Shown here: one piece after another, positions 1-4,938 of the stretch
Position numbering within the stretch: position 1 is the stretch's first letter
Layout of the letters: every line of letters starts with the position of its first letter
DNA from: Methanobrevibacter sp.
GTDB taxonomy: Archaea > Methanobacteriota > Methanobacteria > Methanobacteriales > Methanobacteriaceae
Assembly (NCBI GenBank): GCA_017652345.1
Contig: JAGCBE010000029.1
Coordinates: 1 to 7,774 of the forward strand
Direction: 5' to 3'
DNA length: 7,774 nt
Position numbers and translations under genes: made by a program
The notes under the pieces: generated by a model
Told to the model about the DNA's origin: nothing
Seen by the model: the letters and a program-made list of their open reading frames with translations, nothing else
Database searches by the model: none

Positions 1-837
1 ATTAGCATCAAAGCGCTTTACAAAAGTCTCTCCTTGGTGGTGCAAGTAGCTTTCCACCTCAAAGTCAACAGTGAAGTCATAACTGAGTTCTGTCTTGTCC
101 TGCAAGTCTCTTCCGAATTTCTGATACATTGAAGCATCAGAGAGATAAGTGATGTGGCCTATCATACGTGCAACTGCAAGCCCAGATCTTGGAGCCTTTT
201 CCTGATCATAGTAGTTTCCCCTATTCCAGTTATTGTCTAGAATAATGGATTGTCTACCTACCTCATTAAAAGCGATTTGCTGAGGGGAAGACCTTGCAGT
301 TGTAGCAATTATGCTTGCCTTTTTCATCATGTTAGGATAAGAAACAGTCCATTGCAATGCCTGCATTCCACCCATAGAACCTCCAATAACAGCATATAAT
401 TTGTCTATGCCTAAATATTCTATAAGCTTTTTCTGTGCATGAACCATATCCTCAATGGTGATTATTGGAAAATCAAGAGCATATTTCTCTCCAGTTTCAG
501 GATTGATTGATGCCGGACCGGTTGAACCTTTACATCCTCCCAATACATTTGAACAGATGACAAAGTATTTATCTGTGTCTAATGCCTTTCCAGGACCTAT
601 AACCATCTCCCACCATCCTGGCTTCTCATTCTTGTTTCCAGTGTACTTACCTGCAGCATGTGCATCTCCTGTAAGTGCATGGCAAACTAAGATAGCGTTG
701 GATTTGGCAGAATTCAATTCACCATAAGTTTCATAAGCAAGTTCTACATTGCTAAGGGTCTTGCCAGAGCTTAACTTCAAATCATCTTCAATAGAAAAGT
801 ATTTTGTTATAACTCTACCAACAGTACTTTGTTTCAT
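1..837 (-). CDS. metX: Homoserine O-acetyltransferase (C-terminus beyond the left edge)
   Basis: This enzyme transfers an acetyl group from acetyl-CoA to the hydroxyl of L-homoserine, the activation step before sulfur is added in methionine synthesis; it acts in the cytosol. The translation shows the alpha/beta-hydrolase acyltransferase pattern: AYETYGELN at about residues 29-37, [10 protein letters not shown] (oxyanion-region segment) at about 48-57, and the nucleophile elbow GGSMGG with the catalytic serine at residue 154. The Asp and His of the triad would lie beyond the 279 residues visible; family members are usually 350-500 residues, and some archaeal versions carry C-terminal CBS domains, which cannot be judged here. 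The ATG start at 837 is preceded by AAGGT at 846-850. The gene diverges from the small gene at 1122. Homoserine O-succinyltransferase is a possible alternative activity within the same fold, as acetyl or succinyl preference cannot be settled from this part. Confidence 0.93.
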   Translation of the reverse strand, partial: MKQSTVGRVITKYFSIEDDLKLSSGKTLSNVELAYETYGELNSAKSNAILVCHALTGDAHAAGKYTGNKNEKPGWWEMVIGPGKALDTDKYFVICSNVLGGCKGSTGPASINPETGEKYALDFPIITIEDMVHAQKKLIEYLGIDKLYAVIGGSMGGMQALQWTVSYPNMMKKASIIATTARSSPQQIAFNEVGRQSIILDNNWNRGNYYDQEKAPRSGLAVARMIGHITYLSDASMYQKFGRDLQDKTELSYDFTVDFEVESYLHHQGETFVKRFDAN

Positions 838-981
838 TTTTTATTACCTTTAAAGTTTAAGAATACAGAATTTTAAATAATTCCGCATACTATTCAACAG
901 CTAGCTAGTATTTAATTAGATTAAATATTATTTATGTTTCAGTTTATGCATAGTTAGTTATAATTACTGAATATTTCTTAA

Positions 982-991
982 GATATATAAA
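982..991 (-). promoter_or_regulatory. Probable TATA box of metX
   Basis: Read on the minus strand this is TTTATATATC, a good match to the archaeal TATA box. Transcription would begin about 22-27 nt further on, near 957-962, giving metX a leader of about 120 nt. The site overlaps the left arm of the 12-bp inverted repeat. Confidence 0.5.
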
Positions 992-1006
992 TATTTGCAT
1001 TAGTAA

Positions 1007-1018
1007 TATATATCTTAA
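1007..1018 (+). promoter_or_regulatory. Mirrored TATA-like element for the 87-aa gene
   Basis: This is the right arm of the inverted repeat and reads TATATATCTTAA toward the gene at 1122. Competing TATA-like sites lie nearer the gene, at 1046-1055 (TTTATATAAA) and 1071-1078, so which is used is uncertain; the 1046 site would give a leader of about 50 nt. Confidence 0.35.
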
Positions 1019-1121
1019 ATACTATTTATATTTACTTATAAATGATTTATATAAAAAAAGCAAAAATTAATATATATAACCTATATATAATCATTTAACA
1101 ATAAAAATAAGGAATTATCTT

Positions 1122-1385
1122 ATGACTAAAGAAAATCAAATTGAATTTAACAATACAGATTTATTGATTGAATTGTATGAACTATTGTTCAATGACAAGA
1201 TTAGCATTGAAACAAGCAAGATAGTGTCCAAAATCATTATGGATCTGATAGATAATCATGAAATAGATGAGGAAAAGGTCATAAATCACTTCAATGAAAA
1301 AAATCCTGAAAACATAAAATTCAATTTGAAAGAGGATTTAGAAACAATTTATGACATTTGTCTAGAGATATATGAAGAGGAATAG
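1122..1385 (+). CDS. Small acidic protein of unknown function (87 aa)
   Basis: I do not recognise this protein. It is a soluble, strongly acidic product rich in Glu, Asp, Ile and Asn, with no cysteines apart from one near the C-terminus, no signal peptide and no membrane segment. The pattern of hydrophobic residues suggests mostly helix: a helix from about residues 11-23 (TDLLIELYELLFN), another around 29-46, and an amphipathic C-terminal helix from about 69-87 ending in EEE. AAGGA at 1109-1113, eight bases before the ATG, supports the start, and a T-rich terminator follows, so it appears to be a monocistronic gene. It diverges from metX and converges on the RNase III gene. A role linked to metX cannot be claimed from position alone. 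Confidence 0.75.
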   Translation: MTKENQIEFNNTDLLIELYELLFNDKISIETSKIVSKIIMDLIDNHEIDEEKVINHFNEKNPENIKFNLKEDLETIYDICLEIYEEE

Positions 1386-1404
1386 TTTGAATTTTTATTT
1401 CCAT

Positions 1405-1465
1405 TAAAACAAGCTATATCTAAAACTACTATTTTTTAAATTTTTTATCAAATAAAACAAGCTAT
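1405..1465. repeat. 13-bp direct repeat in the convergent spacer
   Basis: TAAAACAAGCTAT occurs at 1405-1417 and again at 1453-1465, 48 bases apart. The second copy overlaps the stop codon of the RNase III gene (1462-1464). Its meaning is unknown; it may be a small duplication near the 3' ends of two converging genes. Confidence 0.6.
1431..1449 (+). terminator. T-rich terminator of the 87-aa gene
   Basis: Two runs of six T (1432-1437 and 1441-1446) follow the stop codon by about 50 bases. Archaeal termination depends mainly on such U-tracts, and no hairpin is needed. Confidence 0.5.
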
Positions 1466-2130
1466 TTTCCAATGTTTAGCTTATCAATAGCTTTGTGAGC
1501 AGCCAATTGCTCTGCCTCTTTTTTGCTTTTTCCAGTACCATGGCCATAATCAATGCCATCAATCAAAATCCTCATTACAAAGGTCTTATCATGAGGAGCG
1601 CCATGCTCTTCAAGCAATTCATAGCAAACCTTAACGTTTTTAGCGTCCCCGTATTCCTTGATTGTAGACTTATAATCATAGAAAAAGATGGTTTTAGCTT
1701 CAATATATGGGAATACTGTTAGCTCAAGGAATTCCTTAGCCTTTTCTATGCCTTGATCAAGATAAATGGCTCCTAAAAAAGACTCAAAGACATCTGCAGT
1801 AATTGAGATTACCTCATTATCGGTAAGTGCATTATCTTCCAAGTTTAACCTGATGCATTTATCAAGGTTATTCTCATGTGAATAGACAATCAATGCATTC
1901 TGACAGACATAATTCGCTCGAAGCTTAGTCAATTTGCCTTCACTGAAACTAGGGTGCATATTCTGAATGAATTCTGAGGTAAGCATGTTCAAAACTGAAT
2001 CCCCAAGAAATTCCAATCTTTCATAATCATAATCCAAGCCATACTTAGCGCTGTATGAAGAATGAGTAAAGGCAATCTTATATAACTCTTCGTTATTCGG
2101 TACAATATCAAACTTTTCCAATAATTTCAT
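1462..2130 (-). CDS. rnc: Ribonuclease III, bacterial type
   Basis: RNase III cuts double-stranded RNA with Mg2+, classically in rRNA precursor processing and in mRNA or small-RNA decay; it acts in the cytosol as a homodimer. The 222 residues match the usual bacterial length. The catalytic domain (about 1-145) carries the signature ERLEFLGDS at 37-45, with E37, E40 and D44 corresponding to the E. coli E38, E41 and D45, and the second cluster TADVFESFLGAIYLDQG with D113 and E116 matching D114 and E117. SEGKLTKLRA is at 63-72. A double-stranded-RNA-binding domain (about 152-219) begins DYKSTIKEYG and ends with G-H-G-T-G-K-S-K-K-E-A-E-Q at 196-208, the lysine motif that contacts RNA. All catalytic residues are present, so it should be active. 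The ATG is preceded by GAGTGA at 2136-2141. Most archaea lack this enzyme, which suggests an ancient bacterial acquisition; codon use looks like that of its neighbours. Confidence 0.95.
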   Translation of the reverse strand: MKLLEKFDIVPNNEELYKIAFTHSSYSAKYGLDYDYERLEFLGDSVLNMLTSEFIQNMHPSFSEGKLTKLRANYVCQNALIVYSHENNLDKCIRLNLEDNALTDNEVISITADVFESFLGAIYLDQGIEKAKEFLELTVFPYIEAKTIFFYDYKSTIKEYGDAKNVKVCYELLEEHGAPHDKTFVMRILIDGIDYGHGTGKSKKEAEQLAAHKAIDKLNIGK

Positions 2131-2154
2131 TTAATTCACTCAATGTATCAATAA

Positions 2155-2166
2155 TATAATATATAG
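2155..2166 (-). promoter_or_regulatory. Probable TATA box of rnc
   Basis: On the minus strand this reads CTATATATTATA, about 30 bases before the ATG, and would give a leader of about ten bases that just covers the ribosome binding site. If so, the hairpin at 2421-2537 is not part of the rnc leader. Confidence 0.4.
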
Positions 2167-2391
2167 CTTTAAAAATAGTTTTTAGTGAATTTTAGATGGA
2201 ATTATTATAATAATTTAATATTACCTGTTTTTAGATAATCAATATTAATATTAAATTATCATAATCAACACTATCATAACAATGTTAAAACTATACCTAG
2301 TTTATTATTTGTTTTAATAGTATATAAAATATCCTTTTTTTATAAGAATTTATCAAAAAATATTAGTTTTCAAATGCTCTCGAATAATCCA

Positions 2392-2401
2392 TTTATAAAT
2401 A
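2392..2401 (+). promoter_or_regulatory. TATA box for the hairpin RNA
   Basis: TTTATAAATA is a near-consensus archaeal TATA box. The usual offset of about 25 bases places the transcription start near 2418-2424, exactly where the long hairpin begins at 2421. A second TATA box at 2321-2330 could instead start a longer transcript. Confidence 0.5.
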
Positions 2402-2420
2402 AACATATAGAAAATAATCT

Positions 2421-2537
2421 AACAAGCATAAAATAATATTTCTTAAAATTAAATTGCTGAAAATCAGGTTTAAGCTTTGGCTTAAAGATTTAAATCAGAA
2501 TTTAAAAGACTTTAAGAAATTGCTTTTTATGTTTTTT
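2421..2537 (+). ncRNA. Candidate structured RNA: 117-nt long hairpin
   Basis: The stretch folds on itself almost end to end. From the tip outward: TTTAAGC 2469-2475 pairs with 2480-2486 around a TTTG loop; AAATC 2461-2465 with 2487-2491 (bulge AGG on the left); CTGA 2457-2460 with 2495-2498 (bulge AAA on the right); 2449-2455 with 2499-2505 (bulge G2456); 2446-2448 with 2511-2513 (bulge of five on the right); ATTTCTT 2438-2444 with AAGAAAT 2514-2520 (bulge A2445); a 4x4 internal loop; then 2421-2433 with 2525-2537, twelve pairs including one G-T and one C/T mismatch. That is about 45 pairs in 117 nt. A TATA box lies at the right distance upstream and six T end the right arm, with five more at 2549-2553. 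I recognise no known RNA family. The alternative is a MITE-like palindromic element, as AAAATAAT flanks both sides (2411-2418, 2538-2545). Low GC content makes chance pairing commoner, which limits certainty. Confidence 0.5.
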
Positions 2538-2553
2538 AAAATAATATATTTTT
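2532..2553 (+). terminator. T-tracts at the 3' end of the hairpin RNA
   Basis: Six T at 2532-2537 form the last part of the hairpin's right arm and five more T follow at 2549-2553. A long stem followed by T-tracts would end the transcript in the plus direction. Confidence 0.35.
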
Positions 2554-2686
2554 AATCCCTTATTAAAGGAACAAGGCAAGATTATAGCTAATTTCAAATT
2601 AATATAATTTTTATCTTGGATTTTATTAAAATTAAAAGACATATTATTAAAAAAATACATTTAACTGATTATTTTGGAGAAAAAAG
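2538..2686. other. Spacer before the 153-aa gene
   Basis: This is AT-rich and gene-free. It should hold the promoter of the gene at 2687 unless that gene is read through from 2392, but no convincing TATA box stands out among the many A/T runs. Confidence 0.4.
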
Positions 2687-3148
2687 ATGCTTCTTAATTG
2701 GTGTGAAGAGATAACAAATATAGATCCTTCAATAAACTTTAGAGCTACTGGCGGATGGGTGAAAACCGTTACAGGATTGGATAAAAGCGTGTTGAATGGA
2801 TTTTCACTTGTTGGTGAATTTGTTAAGGCTGGAGACTATAAAAGCGAATTTTCAGATGGATTGTATCTTGACTGCAATAAGGAAGGAAAGAAATCCAATC
2901 CCAAACAGGACTTTAGGCTATTCAGACTGAAAAACGGCAAATTGACACTGATTGACCAAGTCTACAATGGAAAGAAAAACTGGGCTGTAGATTTGTGGGA
3001 CAGTGTCAGTGAAGAGATAGATCCAAACTACCAAGAGAATGAAGTTGATAAGCTAATGGCAATAATCCTGGATAAGACAGGAAAAAATGTCAAATTGTTG
3101 AAAAAACTTCAAAATGAGTTAGATCAAGTCATTGCAGACTTTCAATAA
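2687..3148 (+). CDS. Conserved-looking protein of unknown function (153 aa)
   Basis: I do not firmly recognise this protein. It is soluble, with no signal peptide or membrane segment. A central block of short, probably beta-rich segments stands out: TGGWVKTVTGLDKS (about 21-34), NGFSLVGEF (37-45), DGLYLDCNKEGKKSNPKQ (57-74), a strand pair around DFRLFRLKNGKLTLID (75-90), and KKNWAVDLWDSVSEEID (96-112). The C-terminal 40 residues are a charged helix (KNVKLLKKLQNELDQVIADF). The ordered glycines, tryptophans and the LYLDC motif look like a conserved fold rather than a random frame. The ATG has GGAG at 2676-2679, seven bases upstream. The gene stands alone between the hairpin RNA and a T-tract terminator, converging on L37e, so its context gives no functional clue. 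Confidence 0.8.
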   Translation: MLLNWCEEITNIDPSINFRATGGWVKTVTGLDKSVLNGFSLVGEFVKAGDYKSEFSDGLYLDCNKEGKKSNPKQDFRLFRLKNGKLTLIDQVYNGKKNWAVDLWDSVSEEIDPNYQENEVDKLMAIILDKTGKNVKLLKKLQNELDQVIADFQ

Positions 3149-3163
3149 AAATTAAAAAACTAC

Positions 3164-3180
3164 TTTTTTTCTAATATTTA
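3164..3180 (+). terminator. T-tract terminator of the 153-aa gene
   Basis: Seven T (3164-3170) followed by CTAATATTTA lie 15 bases after the stop codon, a normal archaeal U-tract terminator. The preceding AAACTACT also precedes the T-runs behind the 87-aa gene. Confidence 0.55.
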
Positions 3181-3181
3181 A

Positions 3182-3317
3182 AAAACACTTATTTCAATTA
3201 ATCTTAAAGAATTACTTATTTTAAACCTGAAATACTAGAAAAATATGATATATTATAGTCAAAAATACCTAAAATAGACTATATGAAATAAAAATAATAA
3301 AAAATAGTAAGTGTTTT
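3182..3317. repeat. Widely spaced inverted repeat with inner hairpin
   Basis: AAAACACTTA (3182-3191) is exactly complementary to TAAGTGTTTT (3308-3317); pairing continues for two more positions if a G-T pair is allowed. Inside, TATAGTC (3254-3260) pairs with GACTATA (3277-3283) around a 16-base loop. It sits in the spacer between the 3' ends of the 153-aa gene and L37e. The rest of the interior does not pair convincingly, so this is weaker than the 2421-2537 hairpin. Confidence 0.45.
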
Positions 3318-3339
3318 GAGATAATTCGCTTTTATTATC
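3287..3339 (-). terminator. Terminator region of L37e
   Basis: On the minus strand, downstream of the L37e stop, a six-pair hairpin (3320-3325 with 3334-3339, eight-base loop) is followed after about 15 bases by a long T-rich tract (complement of 3287-3304) containing runs of six and five T. Confidence 0.4.
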
Positions 3340-3378
3340 CCAAATAAATTTTAAATGCTAAAATAGCTAATGGCAAAC

Positions 3379-3564
3379 CTATACTAATCTTTGACGAGTG
3401 GTAGGTTTTTTGTTTTGCCAACTGTATCTTCTTATTTTACTGGATTTACCAAATCCACAAGAAGCACAAACTTTCTTACGTACGTGGTATGAGTTTTTAC
3501 CACATCTTCTACATCTAATATGGGTCTTTTTATTCTTTTTACCCATTGATGGAGTTCCTTTCAC
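3379..3564 (-). CDS. rpl37e: Large-subunit ribosomal protein eL37 (L37e)
   Basis: This small basic zinc-ribbon protein binds rRNA in the large ribosomal subunit of archaea and eukaryotes. At 61 residues it has the family's usual length. It opens with [20 protein letters not shown], and the four zinc ligands are visible as C18-x2-C21 and C33-x2-C36, followed by the typical [15 protein letters not shown] segment. The start is GTG at 3564, not the internal ATG at residue 7: a strong AGGAGGAG lies at 3571-3578, six bases upstream, and the family begins at KGTPSMG. In many archaea this gene directly follows the LSm gene. Here LSm is also upstream, but 220 bp away with its own terminator, and L37e seems to have its own promoter. 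Confidence 0.97.
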   Translation of the reverse strand: MKGTPSMGKKNKKTHIRCRRCGKNSYHVRKKVCASCGFGKSSKIRRYSWQNKKPTTRQRLV

Positions 3565-3570
3565 TTCTAT

Positions 3571-3578
3571 CTCCTCCT
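3571..3578 (-). promoter_or_regulatory. Strong ribosome binding site fixing the GTG start of L37e
   Basis: On the minus strand this reads AGGAGGAG, six bases before GTG 3564, one of the best ribosome binding sites in the window. It decides the start in favour of GTG over the ATG six codons further in. Confidence 0.85.
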
Positions 3579-3616
3579 AAATCAATCATAAACAATAATC
3601 GTAAATTTCACAAATC

Positions 3617-3632
3617 AGACTATAAATAGTCT
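3617..3632 (-). promoter_or_regulatory. Palindromic promoter element of L37e
   Basis: AGACTATAAATAGTCT has 7-bp arms and a 2-bp centre, and on the minus strand contains the TATA-like TATTTATAG. It would place the start of transcription near 3595-3605 and give a leader of 30-40 nt. Another AGTC follows at 3640-3643, and TTTTATAG on the minus strand just upstream (3632-3639) is an alternative TATA box. The symmetry could be a regulator's binding site or only an AT-rich accident. Confidence 0.45.
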
Positions 3633-3746
3633 ATAAAACAGTCTTATACGAAATAAGAACATAAAATAGATAATTAGTAAATTAATTTATTAAACAAACT
3701 AATTTAACTAATAAAATAATAATTCAATAATCTTTATTGAGTAGAA

Positions 3747-3784
3747 CAAAGAAAAACTAATAGAAAAAATAAGAAACTAAGTTT

Positions 3785-3786
<2 letters not shown>
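3747..3786 (-). terminator. Hairpin plus T-tract terminator of LSm
   Basis: On the minus strand AGAAAC-TTA-GTTTCT (3772-3786, six pairs) begins within the LSm stop codon and is followed at once by TATTTTTTC and then TTTTTC. This looks like a bacterial intrinsic terminator and would separate LSm from L37e. Confidence 0.6.
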
Positions 3787-4028
<242 letters not shown>

Positions 4029-4050
4029 TATACTATATTAAATATGTTTG

Positions 4051-4063
4051 TATAATATATAAA
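4051..4063 (-). promoter_or_regulatory. TATA box of LSm
   Basis: The minus strand reads TTTATATATTATA. A start about 25-30 bases further on falls near 4030-4035, giving a leader of only 12-17 bases that includes the ribosome binding site. Confidence 0.6.
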
Positions 4064-4500
4064 CTTAACTATTTTTCCTATTCCAAATAAGGAAATTAAG
4101 CCTCTTTTAAAACAAATATTAAGCTAAAATATTTATTTTAAGATATTATACCAGTAGTCAAGGAATTTTTTAGAAAAAATAAAGACAATATGTTTTAGAC
4201 ACAAAATCTCTATTATTAGAATTTTTCTAAAAATTTAATAAATTAATAAGATCAACTATAAAATTAAAAAACCAAAATTATCTTAAAAATTATTAAAAAT
4301 TATTAAATTCTAATAAAATTGAAAATAATCAATAATAATATAGCTAAACCAAATTAATATTAATATAATATATATTTTAAATAGTATATAAAGGTTTGTA
4401 CCCAAATAGGCCAAATAGCTAATATCTATCCCTATTTTCAAATGAAAATAAATAAAACTATCCATTTTGGAAAAAAGAATAAGAAATAATAAGTAAAATT
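4064..4500. other. Long gene-free AT-rich spacer between trmO and LSm
   Basis: I see no gene, tRNA or CRISPR repeat in this stretch. Most is featureless A/T. The right part (4382-4471) differs: a plus-strand TATA-like TATATAAA (4385-4392), two tandem copies of CCAAATAG (4402-4409 and 4411-4418), the near-perfect palindrome TATTTTCA-AA-TGAAAATA (4433-4450), and CCATTTTGG at 4463-4471. No T-tract follows in the plus direction, so a small RNA gene there is only a weak possibility. Confidence 0.55.
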
Positions 4501-4529
4501 AAAAAAGAGTAAGAAAAAATTAAAAAAAA
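4501..4529 (-). terminator. Poly-T terminator of the arfB-trmO operon
   Basis: On the minus strand the trmO stop codon is followed at once by runs of eight (4522-4529), six (4514-4519) and six T (4501-4506), a strong archaeal U-tract terminator without a hairpin. Confidence 0.7.
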
Positions 4530-4922
4530 TTATAAAATATCCTTAATATCAAGCACTGGAGTTCCATTCAGCATATCAACTCCATTGAACTTGATGACAT
4601 TTCCATCAATTTCTGTTATCTTGATTGTAGAGACTCCAATAGGATTCGGCCTGTTAGGAGCATGGGTTGAAAACAATCCCTTAATCGGACCGTTTCCCAT
4701 AAACGGTACCCTTTGCTTGAATCCTTCTGACTTATGGAAATAGAATAAAACCATATACTCTTCACCGACTTCCATGCTGGACATGCTTTCAAGATACTCT
4801 TCATTGATGATCATTTCAGCTTCCACATCACCTGATTCCCTTGTGGATTTAGGCATGTTCCTTACATCTTCATATGGAGACTTGATGTATCCAATCGGCT
4901 TGAAAATAATTTCCTCATCCAT
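4530..4922 (-). CDS. TrmO-like tRNA (t6A37) N6-methyltransferase
   Basis: Members of this TsaA/TrmO family (COG1720) use S-adenosylmethionine to methylate N6 of t6A37 in tRNA-Thr, giving m6t6A beside the anticodon. The 130 residues match the short archaeal form. Visible hallmarks are the N-terminal FKPIGYIKSPYED (7-19), the central EEYMVLFYFHKSEGF (54-68), the family signature GLFSTHAPNRPNPIG (83-97), and VDMLNGTPVLDIK near the C-terminus (115-127). The protein ends four residues after the LDIK motif, a little shorter than members with a tail. The ATG is 16 bases after the stop of arfB with only a weak GATGGT before it, so translation is probably linked to the upstream gene. Exact tRNA specificity in archaea is inferred from bacterial enzymes. 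Confidence 0.85.
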   Translation of the reverse strand: MDEEIIFKPIGYIKSPYEDVRNMPKSTRESGDVEAEMIINEEYLESMSSMEVGEEYMVLFYFHKSEGFKQRVPFMGNGPIKGLFSTHAPNRPNPIGVSTIKITEIDGNVIKFNGVDMLNGTPVLDIKDIL

Positions 4923-4938
4923 AGTACCATCTCATTAA

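Larger units (their letters stand above)
838..1121. other. Divergent spacer between metX and the 87-aa gene
   Basis: This 284-bp gene-free stretch is very AT-rich and must hold both promoters. It contains a perfect 12-bp inverted repeat (978-989 and 1007-1018) whose arms each read TATATATCTTAA outward toward their gene. It also contains an 11-bp hairpin with a TAG loop (906-916 with 920-930, one G-T pair), which would lie in the metX leader, and the small palindrome CTAGCTAG at 901-908. No open frame with a ribosome binding site was seen. Confidence 0.7.
2131..2420. other. AT-rich spacer upstream of the hairpin RNA
   Basis: No credible gene lies here. It holds the rnc promoter, a perfect 16-bp palindrome made only of A and T (2200-2215), and two plus-strand TATA boxes, TATATAAAAT at 2321-2330 and TTTATAAATA at 2392-2401. 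Confidence 0.6.

Noticed and set aside
455..727. 90-codon plus-strand open frame
   Set aside because: It lies antisense within metX, whose minus-strand frame shows clear family motifs; there is no ribosome binding site of its own.
1495..1722. 75-codon plus-strand open frame
   Set aside because: Antisense shadow of rnc, whose dsRNA-binding domain is encoded on the other strand.
2200..2215. 16-bp perfect A/T palindrome
   Set aside because: It is made only of A and T in a very AT-rich spacer, so it is not distinguishable from chance.
2421..2537. C/D-box or H/ACA guide RNA
   Set aside because: A CTGA is present at 2457-2460, but no C box (TGATGA) pairs with it; there is no ACA near the 3' end and no pseudouridylation-pocket geometry.
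2421..2537. rnc autoregulatory leader hairpin
   Set aside because: The likely rnc TATA box at 2155-2166 lies downstream of the hairpin in the rnc direction, so the hairpin would not be in its mRNA; kept only as a weaker possibility.
3398..3580. Plus-strand open frame over L37e
   Set aside because: Antisense to a complete ribosomal protein gene, with Leu/Phe-rich composition typical of a shadow of a basic protein.
4616..4804. Second minus-strand frame inside trmO
   Set aside because: Wholly contained in trmO in another frame and matches no family.
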